From assembly GCF_030499515.1 (NCBI RefSeq), contig NZ_JASTWJ010000001.1, forward strand, positions 2,522,001-2,586,000: DNA of 64,000 nt. The letters are read 5' to 3'. The stretch is from Streptomyces sp. DT2A-34. GTDB lineage: Bacteria; Actinomycetota; Actinomycetes; Streptomycetales; Streptomycetaceae. The number at the start of each line of letters is the position of its first letter. Position 1 is the first letter of the stretch. The notes beneath the pieces are model-generated. The model ran no database searches. It saw only the letters and a program-made list of their open reading frames with translations, and was not told the DNA's origin. A program made the translations under genes and the position numbers. Positions 1 through 8,080 of the stretch are shown here, one piece after another.

Positions 1-249
1 CGTGCCACTCAGGCAGTAGAGGTCGTATCCGTACTGCCGGCCGTACCAGACAATCTGCTCGATGGTCATACCCGTACCGCTCCAACGGACGCGCACTTCA
101 TCTCTGCCGTCAAAGGCGGTCATCACGTTGTCCTGGCGCTGCAGGTGCAGCTGCCGTGTCCCCACGTGATCACGGAAGTTGGAAATGAGGAAATAGACGA
201 CGAGCAACGCGCCAGCCAACGCGGCAAGCACAAACCAGATGAAATCCAT
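1..249 (-). CDS. Membrane-anchored protein, N-terminal part only (runs off the window)
   Basis: The frame opens with ATG at 249 and stays open to base 1, giving 83 residues of a longer protein. Residues 2-22 (DFIWFVLAALAGALLVVYFLI) form one strong hydrophobic segment, so the product is probably an N-in, single-pass membrane protein with an exported or surface-exposed remainder. The rest is soluble, with Arg/Gln-rich and Tyr-rich stretches (EQIVWYGRQYGYDLY). I recognise no family. It begins 12 bp after the stop of the 410-aa type VII effector candidate upstream, so the two are probably co-transcribed. A dedicated partner or immunity role is possible only from position. The start is not certain because no strong ribosome-binding site is visible. 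Confidence 0.6.
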   Translation of the reverse strand, partial: MDFIWFVLAALAGALLVVYFLISNFRDHVGTRQLHLQRQDNVMTAFDGRDEVRVRWSGTGMTIEQIVWYGRQYGYDLYCLSGT

Positions 250-261
250 CGGGCTGTCTCC

Positions 262-1494
262 TCACTGTCCCGCGCGTTGTTCGGCAGCTGCGACATCCTT
301 CTCCGAGCCCTTTTCCCAAGCATCCTCGAATGCCATACCGAGGCCAACCACCGGGCCGAGTCCTGGCACCAGCATCGAGCCGCCGAGCACTCCCGCTTCA
401 GTTGCGCTGTCCGGGACGAAGTAGCCAAGGGCTGTGCTGTCCTTGAGGTAGTCCTGCCCCGTCATGGCGATCGATGTCCAGCCCGCCCCATGTTCTGCAG
501 ACTTGAGTCCCCTGTAGATCGCGACGGGAGCTTCAACGATATCGTCGGCTTTGGACGCAACCTTCCCAATCCCAAATGAGGCGAGTCCCAACGCGTCTTC
601 GGTGAGAGTCCGGTCGCTTACATCAGCGCCCGCGGCTTTGGCAGTGAGGTGTAGTCCGAGGCCGACGCCCGCCGTGACCCCGGAGACAATGCCCAATGGA
701 ACACCCACGACGCCACCGATGCCGGTGGCATCAAGAGCAAGTCCGACGACGCCTGTCACGGTACTGATCGTTGAGAAGACGTCACCGACCGCGGAGATGG
801 CATTTGCGTGGTCCTTGACCCAGTCCCAGGCTTCGTTGGCGAGTTGGGCGTGAGCCTCGACGAGGGATTCGAGACCGTCGAAGAGACGGTCCCAGAAGCC
901 GGGTTCGTCGGGGGCCTGTTCGCATGCCTTCTTGATGAGTTCGGCAGCGGAGTCTGCGATCTCGTCGTGGCGAGCCAGGAGCTGCTTCGCGTCGGCGATG
1001 ATCGCGTCGAGGTCCCGACGTGCGGCGTTGAGCTCCGCGATCGCGTTGTCCAGGCGGCGCTGGGCCTGGTCGGCTTCCTCCTGGGAGGGAAACTGCTGAC
1101 CGGCAAGGTTGAGGTCGGGATTGCTTTCGGCGGTCCGTATTCGTCCGCGTACGGATGCAGCCTGGTCTTCGTAGGCAATGGCCTGCTGTTTCATATGGGC
1201 GAGCCGGTCTTGCCAATCCAGTAGTGCGCCGGCCGCACGCTGGAAACTGGCTGTCGCGTCGTCCAGGAGCTTCGGCAGTTCCTTGACCTTGGCGGTGAAG
1301 GCATCGGCTGCGATGCCGGTCCATCCGCCCGTGCCCTTGATGATGCCGGTGAGAATGTCGTCCGCGGCCTTGAGTTTGCTGTACGTCCCGTTGATGTCCT
1401 GGGCGAGCGTGGAAACGGCGGCGGGAGAACCAGGGGCGGGGTCAAAGCCGAGCGACGGGTAGCCCTCGACAGTGGTCGTGGCAGGGGTAGCCAA
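262..1494 (-). CDS. Candidate type VII secreted protein with WXG-like N-terminal domain
   Basis: This 410-aa protein begins with TTG at 1494, preceded by AGGAG at ideal spacing. Residues 25-110 are helical and carry a WXG-like turn (GGWTGIAADAF, W58-T-G60), as in WXG100/LXG-type proteins exported by type VII systems. Residues 110-200 are charged and probably coiled coil. Residues 230-300 and 365-400 are Gly/Ala/Val-rich and hydrophobic (for example STVTGVVGLALDATGIGGVVG), as in membrane-acting effectors. There is no Sec signal peptide. Its position after a WXG-like gene and a second mycosin gene in the same direction supports a secreted substrate. Enzymatic activity is not recognisable. An effector or toxin role is inference; a structural T7SS protein is the alternative. 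Confidence 0.7.
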   Translation of the reverse strand: MATPATTTVEGYPSLGFDPAPGSPAAVSTLAQDINGTYSKLKAADDILTGIIKGTGGWTGIAADAFTAKVKELPKLLDDATASFQRAAGALLDWQDRLAHMKQQAIAYEDQAASVRGRIRTAESNPDLNLAGQQFPSQEEADQAQRRLDNAIAELNAARRDLDAIIADAKQLLARHDEIADSAAELIKKACEQAPDEPGFWDRLFDGLESLVEAHAQLANEAWDWVKDHANAISAVGDVFSTISTVTGVVGLALDATGIGGVVGVPLGIVSGVTAGVGLGLHLTAKAAGADVSDRTLTEDALGLASFGIGKVASKADDIVEAPVAIYRGLKSAEHGAGWTSIAMTGQDYLKDSTALGYFVPDSATEAGVLGGSMLVPGLGPVVGLGMAFEDAWEKGSEKDVAAAEQRAGQ

Positions 1495-1582
1495 GATCTT
1501 CTCCTAAACGGGCTACTGCGGTCGGCGACTATGCTATGAAGACCGGTGCGGGAAACGTCAGCCAAGGTGCCTTCGTCGGCTG

Positions 1583-1975
1583 TCAGCCAAAGTCGGCGGC
1601 CAAGCTGTAATTCTGCCCACCCGCTTCCGTGCTCGTGCTGCCCGATGCGGCAGATCCGCCACCGGTTTCTCCGCCGCCCCCGGCAAAGAACTCTCCGATC
1701 CGGCGATCGGTCTCCGCGTAGTTCTCCGCGGTCTTTCGCACTCCGCCCTGGATCGCGTCAGTGAGCTTCGAGAGCTGCTGAATTCCGTACTTCCACGCAT
1801 CGCGGAACTCGCCACAGCGTTCCTCAAGGTCGGCATGACCGATTTCACGAACGGACGCCTGCTCCATCTTGTAACCGGCAGACTTCATCTCAGAGGCACA
1901 GTCCTCCAAATGTCCAGCGAGCCGGCTGAGCTGCTGGACGTCCACGCGAAACGTCCCAGGAAGTGACTCGGGCAT
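1583..1975 (-). CDS. WXG100-like (Esx family) small protein
   Basis: The product is 130 aa, starting at ATG 1975. Residues 8-95 are predicted helix-turn-helix, with the turn at EFRDAWKYGIQQL (W61-K-Y-G64), a WXXG variant of the canonical WXG turn. Conserved features of small type VII substrates are present: no signal peptide, no Cys pair of functional appearance, and an acidic/polar surface. The C-terminal 35 residues are Gly/Ser-rich and probably disordered. Its position just upstream of the 410-aa effector candidate resembles loci in which a small Esx partner escorts a larger LXG/WXG substrate. Partner function is inferred from order and family only. Confidence 0.7.
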   Translation of the reverse strand: MPESLPGTFRVDVQQLSRLAGHLEDCASEMKSAGYKMEQASVREIGHADLEERCGEFRDAWKYGIQQLSKLTDAIQGGVRKTAENYAETDRRIGEFFAGGGGETGGGSAASGSTSTEAGGQNYSLAADFG

Positions 1976-2007
1976 TATCCGCCGTCCTCGGTTGCTTGAG
2001 TTGGAAA

Positions 2008-2229
2008 CTACCGCTCGTACGGGTTGATTTGGTGGGGGGCCTGCCCCGGAGGGGCGGGGTACTGCTGCTGAGCGGGTGAATGGATCGGCTGCTGGGGCGG
2101 GTAGCCCATGTTCTGGGGGTAGGTTCCAGGGCCGTAGTTACGGCGGCTGCGTAGTACAGCGAAGACGACGACGGCGCCGATTACGGCTCCAAGGCCGATC
2201 ACGCCAACCACAAGGACGACGAGGCCCAT
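2008..2229 (-). CDS. Small membrane protein with Pro/Gln/Tyr-rich cytoplasmic tail
   Basis: I chose ATG 2229 because the hydrophobic segment starts immediately (MGLVVLVVGVIGLGAVIGAV) and AAGGGA lies upstream. The frame could extend further upstream, but that extension overlaps the preceding gene. The 73-aa product has one transmembrane helix (residues 2-25), then RSRRN, then a tail with GYPPQQP, YPAPPGQAP and NPYER. The same layout, a hydrophobic helix, RSRRN and a GYPPQ-type tail, forms the C-terminus of the mycosin encoded at 2596-3945, so this gene looks like a free-standing copy of that module. Function is unknown; a scaffold or docking role in the secretion apparatus is possible. Confidence 0.6.
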   Translation of the reverse strand: MGLVVLVVGVIGLGAVIGAVVVFAVLRSRRNYGPGTYPQNMGYPPQQPIHSPAQQQYPAPPGQAPHQINPYER

Positions 2230-2263
2230 TGAGGAGGATCCCTTCTCGTTCTCGGCTTCTAGG

Positions 2264-2524
2264 TCACTGCAGAATCTGGGCAATGACGATACAGAGCAGC
2301 AGGGTCGTAGCATGAGTCCCGGCTCCCCACCTTTTCAAGGCTCGATTGTCATCGTGGTACCCACGCAGCATGACCAAGAGAGCCACATGCGTGCCGATCA
2401 AATTGAGCGCTGTCAGCCACCAGAGCGTGCCAGACATGATCGACATAACGAAGAGCAGCCAAGGAACAAGGATTCCCAGCCCGAGCAAGATGGTGGTGAA
2501 GTGGCTCGCTGTGCGCGCCGTCAT
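2264..2524 (-). CDS. Small multi-pass membrane protein, unknown function
   Basis: This 86-aa frame begins at ATG 2524. It shows three hydrophobic stretches: residues 8-32 (TTILLGLGILVPWLLFVMSIM), 35-54 (WWLTALNLIGTHVALLVML) and 70-86 (THATTLLLCIVIAQILQ), separated by a short polar loop with YHDDNRALKRW. No family is recognised. It lies between the divergent mycosin and a single-pass tail protein, all in one direction with short gaps, so it probably belongs to the same transcript. The ribosome-binding site is weak. The hydropathy pattern and codon bias are the main evidence that it is real. Confidence 0.5.
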   Translation of the reverse strand: MTARTASHFTTILLGLGILVPWLLFVMSIMSGTLWWLTALNLIGTHVALLVMLRGYHDDNRALKRWGAGTHATTLLLCIVIAQILQ

Positions 2525-2595
2525 CTCATCGGCAGGGGATTAGGAATTCAGGTCCGGTAGTTCCGAGCTCACGGGCTCTCCGAGGGGAGTTACCC

Positions 2596-3945
2596 CTACT
2601 GTCCTTGGTGCGGGGGCTGTTGGGCGTAGGGGTGGGGGTGCTGCGGGGACTGTCCCGGAGGCGTGGGGTAGCCCTGGTTGGGAGCCGCGTGGGGGTGCTG
2701 CTGATAGCCCGTGGGAGGCTGGGGCGGGTAGCCCGTGCTGGCGGGGGGCATTCCTCCACCGGAACCGCCGTTGCGGCGGCTGCGGATTACCGCGATGGCG
2801 ATGCCGATGACGACCACGGCGGCTGCGATGCCGGCGATGAGGAGGAAGCTGCCCGAGGAGGACTTCTTCTTTTTCTTGGCCAGGCTTGTGCCGTCGTTGT
2901 CGTCGGGGGCGGCGCCGGAATTTGTGGACGTGGACGGGGAGGAGTGCGCGAGGGGGCCCTGCTTGGAGCCCTTGGGGATGTCCATCGTCAAGGCAGTACC
3001 GGGGCGGGCGATCCCGTAGCCGAGTTCCCTGTCCGGGGCCGTCCTGCCCTTGTTGTTCAGGAAGGACGCCGACTTGATCAGGCGGTTGATGATCTGGCCT
3101 GCGGTTAGGTCGGGGTACTTGGAGCGGAGGAGCGCAACGATGGCTGAGACGTAAGCGCTGGAGCCAGAGGTTCCGTCTGCCACCGAATAACCACTACCTG
3201 TGGTCGGGTCAGCCTGGGCCACCTCCACTCCGGGGGCTGCGACAATCACGTTCCCGGTGTTTGACTTAGACCAAGGGTTGAGGTCCTTGTCCACAGCAGC
3301 GGCAGCCACCACGCCTGGGAGAGCGGCCGGATAATTGACCGTCCCTGCGTCGTTGCCCGTACTCGCTACAACCACGACGTCGTGCGCTTGCGCATATTCA
3401 ATTGCCTTGGCAGCTTTCGAGCCAGGGTAGGCGGAAGAATCATCGAGAGACAGGTTGATTACTTCCGCACCCTGCTCAACCGCAAAGCGGACTCCAGCGA
3501 CCCAACCCGCCGTATCAATCTTGCCATCAGTCTCATCCACCCCCCGCGTCACGCTCACCCGCACCGGGAGAATCTTCGCTTTGGGCGCAAGACCCATCAC
3601 GCCCGCAGAAGCATTTATCCCATGCCCGTGTCCAGCGATGAGACTAGCCATTGCAGTGCCATGTCCAACATTGTCTTCATGAGGGTTTCCAGCTCCGGTG
3701 AAGTCCTTACCAGGCAGAACTTGTCCGGTGAGATCCGGATGACTGGAATCTACGCCTGAGTCAATTACAGCAACCGTGACGCCCGCGCCTTGCGAGGTTT
3801 TCCAGACCTTTTCTGCGCCATACACCGTCAGCGGCCACTGAGCCTCTCGGACTTGATCCGCCGACGCCATTGGGGCCGAAGTGAGGAGCAAGGCTCCTGT
3901 CAACGTCACGACTCCTGTCGTGGACCAGAATCGCTTGACACCCAA
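2596..3945 (-). CDS. mycP: Second mycosin-type subtilisin-like serine protease (S8), type VII secretion
   Basis: A membrane-anchored S8 protease of about 450 aa. Numbered from an in-frame GTG at 3960, the triad is D67 (VAVIDSGVD), H100 (GHGTAMASLIAG) and S265 (DGTSGSSAYVSA), with the oxyanion Asn in ASTGN (203). The Ser motif departs from the usual GTSFAAPYV. TTG at 3945 is preferred because AGGAG precedes it by 7 nt; the GTG at 3960 has no visible site. A Sec signal peptide (residues 10-34, cleavage near SASA-DQ) leads in. A transmembrane helix near 375-397 is followed by RSRRN and a cytoplasmic tail rich in GYPPQ, HPH and QQP. Mycosins anchor and stabilise the ESX channel and process substrates. 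This one sits with its own WXG-like genes, downstream of a canonical mycosin. Confidence 0.88.
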   Translation of the reverse strand: MGVKRFWSTTGVVTLTGALLLTSAPMASADQVREAQWPLTVYGAEKVWKTSQGAGVTVAVIDSGVDSSHPDLTGQVLPGKDFTGAGNPHEDNVGHGTAMASLIAGHGHGINASAGVMGLAPKAKILPVRVSVTRGVDETDGKIDTAGWVAGVRFAVEQGAEVINLSLDDSSAYPGSKAAKAIEYAQAHDVVVVASTGNDAGTVNYPAALPGVVAAAAVDKDLNPWSKSNTGNVIVAAPGVEVAQADPTTGSGYSVADGTSGSSAYVSAIVALLRSKYPDLTAGQIINRLIKSASFLNNKGRTAPDRELGYGIARPGTALTMDIPKGSKQGPLAHSSPSTSTNSGAAPDDNDGTSLAKKKKKSSSGSFLLIAGIAAAVVVIGIAIAVIRSRRNGGSGGGMPPASTGYPPQPPTGYQQHPHAAPNQGYPTPPGQSPQHPHPYAQQPPHQGQ

Positions 3946-4028
3946 TTCCTTGCTCCTCACTCAACTAAGACTGGTTTCACCAGACTTCACAGCGGACCGG
4001 AACCAATGGCTCCGGTCCGCTTGCCTGC

Positions 4029-5573
4029 CTATTCGATGGTTCGGGGCACGTTCCGGTTGCGTTCCTCCTCCGAGATCCAGGTCTCTTCGTCCTCGACCAA
4101 GTAGTCGGGACGGTCACCCCGGCTGTTCTCGTCCTCGGACCGTCGGCCATTGCGACCAGCCATGCCGCCGGCCCCGCCCGCCATAGCGCCGCGCTGGCTT
4201 CCGCCACGGCTGCCGTGGAGGCCTGCACCGCCACCGGCACCCTTGCCAGTGACTCCCTTCGCCGCGCCGACCACGCCGCCACGGGACTTCGCAAGGGCTC
4301 CCCGGCCGCCAGCACCAGCACCGCCTCGGCCAGCTGCGCCAGCTCCGGCGCCACCCATACCGCCCATACCGGATCGTCCTCCAGCGCCGCGGCCTGCTGC
4401 CGCACCGCCACCAGTCAGACCACCGCGACCGCCAACAGCGCCAATGCCGCCGCGTGCGGCAGCACCGCCCGCCAGGCCAGATGCTCCGCCAGGGGCCACG
4501 ATGCCGGAACCTTGAGCTCCGCTGGTGCCGAAGTTGCCACCACCGACGCCTGGTCCGCCAACGCCCGTGCTGGGGCCAGTCCCTGTCAAGCCTGGGGAGA
4601 TGCTGTCAACCTTCGTTCCAGCTGTCGGGAGCTGGGAACCGCCGGTGATGCCAGGGTTACGGGGCACCGTAGGCGTCGGCTTAATGTTCGTCGTCGGCCC
4701 CGCGCTCCACGGCTTGGCCGTGGCGCCTCCCCTACTCGGACTTGAGCCGCCACCAGACGGCACAGGGATAGGGGGAGGCATCGGCGTTTGAGGGTTCGGG
4801 GGCTGGAAGGGATCCCTCGGGTCAGTTTCTCGAAGATTTCCGCTCGAGTAAGCCTTGTAATTGACCCCCAACTGCTCCATGATCGCCACCCCCTTCAGCT
4901 GCGCTTCCTTGCCCGCAGACAGGGAGTCTGCATTCGCCTTGGCGGCGGCCTCAGTACTCACGCCCTTGTTGATGTCTGCCAGCAATTGCTCATCGCTGCG
5001 CTCATCGTCCGTGAGTTTGTCCCAGGCCCTGTCCCAGCCAGAAGGTTCTTCGACCTCCCGCATCTGGGTCATGGAGTTCCGCAGATCGTTCTGGACGGCG
5101 TGCATGGTTTCCCCGTAGTGGTTCGCCCACGCAGCGCCGTTCCGAATGTTCTGCATGATCTCGTTGGCCTTCTTACGGAACGCCTCGGCCGCGTCGCCCT
5201 CCCAGTGTTCAAGGACGTTTTCCACTGCGCTTTGCATCATGCCCGCGACGCTGTCCTTCGCGGATACCGAGTCCACACCGCCGCTTTTGCCGTCGCCGTC
5301 ACCGCCGGACAGGATGTTGTGGACCGACTTCCAGTGCTGGCTGACCTCGTAGATCCGGCCGGGGTCCGCGTCCAGGATCATGGATCGCAGCTCCGGGATA
5401 CTCATCTTCATGAAATCCGAGTCGAGTTTGCTGCGGTCCGGCCCCCCCATACCGCCGTCCTTGGTCGACTCAAGCCTTTGGTCGTGCTTGTCCTGGATGC
5501 GCTGCTGCTGTGCCTTCTGCTGAGCCTCGTAGTACTCAGGGCTGTTGTAGTAACCGCCGTAGCCGTAGCCCAT
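4029..5573 (-). CDS. WXG-domain protein with long Gly/Ala-rich region, PPE-like T7SS substrate
   Basis: A 514-aa protein starting at ATG 5573. The N-terminus is Tyr/Gln-rich (GYGYGGYYNSPEYYEAQQ). Residues 75-200 are helical with a WXG turn at LEHWEGDAAEAF (W124-E-G126). Residues 255-480 are low complexity: Pro-rich first, then Gly/Ala/Arg-rich (GGRGG, GAGAGG). The C-terminus ends in RPDYLVEDEETWI followed by an acidic stretch, a tail I recall as recurrent in large streptomycete WXG proteins. There is no signal peptide. It resembles mycobacterial PPE/EspB-type substrates in plan, not in sequence. The 115-aa Esx-like gene 42 bp upstream is the likely partner. Secretion is inferred. Confidence 0.75.
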   Translation of the reverse strand: MGYGYGGYYNSPEYYEAQQKAQQQRIQDKHDQRLESTKDGGMGGPDRSKLDSDFMKMSIPELRSMILDADPGRIYEVSQHWKSVHNILSGGDGDGKSGGVDSVSAKDSVAGMMQSAVENVLEHWEGDAAEAFRKKANEIMQNIRNGAAWANHYGETMHAVQNDLRNSMTQMREVEEPSGWDRAWDKLTDDERSDEQLLADINKGVSTEAAAKANADSLSAGKEAQLKGVAIMEQLGVNYKAYSSGNLRETDPRDPFQPPNPQTPMPPPIPVPSGGGSSPSRGGATAKPWSAGPTTNIKPTPTVPRNPGITGGSQLPTAGTKVDSISPGLTGTGPSTGVGGPGVGGGNFGTSGAQGSGIVAPGGASGLAGGAAARGGIGAVGGRGGLTGGGAAAGRGAGGRSGMGGMGGAGAGAAGRGGAGAGGRGALAKSRGGVVGAAKGVTGKGAGGGAGLHGSRGGSQRGAMAGGAGGMAGRNGRRSEDENSRGDRPDYLVEDEETWISEEERNRNVPRTIE

Positions 5574-5615
5574 TGCCGTAACGTCCCCTCTGTCAGTGAC
5601 CTGTCGCTGAACCGA

Positions 5616-5963
5616 TTAGTAGGCCGAGCCCGTAGACCCGCCGTCGGGAGCAGCGCTCACGCCCTGCTTGTTCGCCTGCTCCTGGTTGCTGTACTTGTCC
5701 CTGACCTTCGAGGTGCTTGTACTGAAGTCGTCGATCAATTTGTGCAGATCTCGGATGATGTTCTCGATCCGGGTCTTCTGCTTCTGGTGAGCCTGATGAA
5801 GCTCGTTGGACTCCAGGAACTTCATACTTCCGAAAGCAGTACTCGGGATGTCCGTCTCGTACTTGGCCTTGGTGTTGGCCTTGTCCATGTCTGAGAGAAG
5901 GCCGTTGAGCTTGCGGATGACGTTATCCAGCTCGCTCAGATCAACCCGCATTCCGTTACTCAT
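5616..5963 (-). CDS. Esx-like small helical protein (type VII secretion)
   Basis: The product is 115 aa from ATG 5963, with GAGGAC upstream. It is all-helical and polar, with two long amphipathic helices (residues 8-40 and 52-98) and a Ser/Gly tail. A clear WXG turn is missing; the region AFGSMKFLESNELHQAH occupies its place. Its size, lack of signal peptide and position between a mycosin and a large WXG protein fit an Esx-family partner. It could pair with the 514-aa protein downstream as PE pairs with PPE. Confidence in the family is moderate because the signature is degenerate. Confidence 0.65.
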   Translation of the reverse strand: MSNGMRVDLSELDNVIRKLNGLLSDMDKANTKAKYETDIPSTAFGSMKFLESNELHQAHQKQKTRIENIIRDLHKLIDDFSTSTSKVRDKYSNQEQANKQGVSAAPDGGSTGSAY

Positions 5964-6019
5964 ACCCCGTTGTCCTCTCCCCTGTTCCTCAAGTTGTCAG
6001 CACCCACTCGGTGCTCAAA

Positions 6020-7387
6020 TCATCGCCCACGTCGGCTGACGGACTGCCCAGCCCGTCCAACCGGCCCAGCCAACGCATCCCGCCGACTACGCCAGTCCCG
6101 CAAAGCCACCCCACTCCCCGCAACCACCAACGCCAGAGCCATCCCCGTGCCCAACACATAGATAGCTACCCGGCGTTCCCGCTCAGCCTCACTCTCCCCC
6201 ATGGTCACAGCCATCGGAACGACTCCGCCCGCTCCGGGCGCGACCGGCGGATCCGGCTCCGGAGACTCGCCCGGTGTCGACTCCTCCTGCAACGCGGCGA
6301 CCGGGTCGACGACGCCCCACCCGATGTAGGGGTTGGGCTCGCGCCCCGGGCGTTGTGCGGTTTCCTCGATGCGGGTGGCGATCTGGGCGGCGTTCCACTC
6401 CGGGTACTTGTCCATCAGCAGAGCCGCGACACCCGCGACATACGGCGCCGCGAAGCTCGTGCCGTCCGCGGTGCACTGGCCGCCGAGGGGGACCGTGGAG
6501 ACCATGCTGACGCCCGGTGCCGCGACGTCGACGAAGTTGCCCGACTGTGAGAAGGGGGCGCGTTCGTCGTTGCGGTCGGAGGCCGCCACCGCCAGGACGC
6601 CGTCGTAGGCCGCGGGGTAGGTCTTCGCGAGCTTGCCGTCGGCGCCGTCGTTGCCAGCGGCTGCCACGATCAGGGCGCCCGCATCCACCGCGTCCGCCAC
6701 GGCGGCCGCGAGTGTCGGGTCGTCCTTCTTGTTCTGGGTGTCCGAGGAGATGTTGATGATCTTCGCGTCCTGGGCGACCGCGTAACGGATCGCCGCCGCC
6801 ATCGTCCCCGCGTCGCCCTGCTTCTCCTGCCCGCCCGTGTAACGGAGGGAGAGGATCTTGGCCTCCGGTGCGATGCCCACGAAGCCCGTGCCCTTGAGCG
6901 GACGGGCCGCGATGATGCCTGCGACCCGGGTGCCGTGTCCTTCGATGTCCTTGGTGGCGGCGCCGTCGACGAAGGTCTTGCTGCCCGGGGCCATGGCGTT
7001 GGTCAGTTGGCGGTTGGAGGCGTCGACACCCGTGTCGATCACCGCGACCGTGACGCCCTTGCCCTTCGCCTGTCCCCACAGCTGGTCCAGCAGGATCCGC
7101 TGGAGCGACCACGGCGTGGACTTGATGACCTTGCCGCCGAAGACGCATTCCGTGCTGTCCGCCAGGCCGAATTCCGTGCCGGCCGACACGGTGCCGCTCG
7201 AACCAAGGGCGCCTGCCGCCGTGTGGCGCGTAGGTACCGACGGGTCAGCGAATGCCGGCGTCACCAACGCCGACGTACAGCAGATCCCCGTCACCGCGAG
7301 CACACCAAAAACCCGCTGCAGTGCGCGGGTTCCACTGTTACGGCTACGCGAGCGGGCTGTCCGGCCCTTCACGCTCAGGCCCCCCAT
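6020..7387 (-). CDS. mycP: Canonical mycosin, type VII secretion subtilisin-like protease
   Basis: From ATG 7387 the protein is 455 aa. Its signal peptide (about residues 20-47) has hydrophobic core FGVLAVTGICCTSALV and cleavage near PAFA-DP. The catalytic triad is textbook: D118 (VAVIDTGVD), H151 (GHGTRVAGIIA) and S311 (DGTSFAAPYVAG). The mycosin cysteines are at STECVFG and GGQCTADG. A Pro-rich linker precedes the C-terminal transmembrane helix (VAIYVLGTGMALALVVAGSGVAL) and a short basic tail. The frame stays open to 7639, but the extra 84 residues are low-complexity Ser/Thr and would bury the signal peptide. A GTG at 7372 is a second plausible start. It lies just downstream of esxB-esxA, the standard ESX arrangement. 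Confidence 0.93.
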   Translation of the reverse strand: MGGLSVKGRTARSRSRNSGTRALQRVFGVLAVTGICCTSALVTPAFADPSVPTRHTAAGALGSSGTVSAGTEFGLADSTECVFGGKVIKSTPWSLQRILLDQLWGQAKGKGVTVAVIDTGVDASNRQLTNAMAPGSKTFVDGAATKDIEGHGTRVAGIIAARPLKGTGFVGIAPEAKILSLRYTGGQEKQGDAGTMAAAIRYAVAQDAKIINISSDTQNKKDDPTLAAAVADAVDAGALIVAAAGNDGADGKLAKTYPAAYDGVLAVAASDRNDERAPFSQSGNFVDVAAPGVSMVSTVPLGGQCTADGTSFAAPYVAGVAALLMDKYPEWNAAQIATRIEETAQRPGREPNPYIGWGVVDPVAALQEESTPGESPEPDPPVAPGAGGVVPMAVTMGESEAERERRVAIYVLGTGMALALVVAGSGVALRDWRSRRDALAGPVGRAGQSVSRRGR

Positions 7388-7666
7388 GTTCAGGCCCCCA
7401 GGGCTTCCTTGCTTCTCTCGAAGCTGGGTCATGTGTATGTGACGGATGTCGTGGATGTAGCTGGTGTCGTGGCTGTAGCGACACTTGTGAAGATTTGCGG
7501 GATTTGCTGCATGCAGGTCCACAGAAGTCGTCTGCGATCCCACAGAAGCTGTCCGCGATCCCGCAGAAGTTGTGTACGACCCCGAAGCAGAGGTCGGCCC
7601 AGCCGACGCCGTGGCGTCAGCTGGGCCGATTCTCTTCATCTCAAGCCCCTCGGGCCGCCGACGGGC

Positions 7667-7951
7667 TCAGGCCCAGGTGTTGGCGTTGCTCTTCTCAGTG
7701 GCCTGGTAGTTCTCGGCCGCGCTCTGCAGCGCGGTGGAGATCTTCAGCAGGGTCGCGTGCAGGTCGGCGGCGGTCTGGTCCCACTCGCGCTGCTTGCGCT
7801 GGTAACCCTCCTGCGCCTCGCCTTCCCAGGTGCTGGCGACGCGCTTCACCGCGGCCTCGATGTCGTCGAGCTGCTGCTTGATGCGGCCGGCCGTGGACTT
7901 CACGTCCGTGGACGCGTTGGTGATGGTTGCGTAATTGACGAGGATCGACAT
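7667..7951 (-). CDS. esxA: WXG100 family protein, EsxA-like
   Basis: A 94-aa WXG100 protein starting at ATG 7951, with AAAGGG 6-8 nt upstream. Two helices flank the turn ASTWEGEAQEGY (W42-E-G44). The second helix carries QRKQREWDQTAADLHATLLKIS and the protein ends in NTWA. This is the usual plan of EsxA proteins, which dimerise with EsxB and leave by the type VII channel. It is preceded by the esxB gene and followed by mycosin. The 143-bp gap to esxB is long for an esx pair and holds an 18-bp repeat. Confidence 0.93.
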   Translation of the reverse strand: MSILVNYATITNASTDVKSTAGRIKQQLDDIEAAVKRVASTWEGEAQEGYQRKQREWDQTAADLHATLLKISTALQSAAENYQATEKSNANTWA

Positions 7952-8026
7952 CGTCGTTCCCTTTCAGGAAGAATCGAAGGAAGTCTGTGGAAGTCGGGAG
8001 GAAGTGGAGAACTTCAGCCCGACCAG

Positions 8027-8080
8027 CTTGATCGGATCGAACGGCTTGATCGGATCGAACGGCTTGATCAGCCCGAACGG
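8027..8080 (-). repeat. 18-bp tandem repeat between esxB and esxA
   Basis: Two perfect copies of CTTGATCGGATCGAACGG (8027-8044 and 8045-8062) are followed by a degenerate third copy (8063-8080). The repeat fills the middle of the esxB-esxA spacer. On the coding strand one frame of the spacer reads through without a stop from just before the esxB stop to the bases just before the esxA ribosome-binding site, giving the hexapeptide pattern IKPFDP. No start codon serves it. Confidence 0.8.

Noticed and set aside
7388-7639. An 84-residue N-terminal extension of the canonical mycosin
   Set aside because: It is low-complexity Ser/Thr sequence that would bury the signal peptide and lacks a ribosome-binding site.
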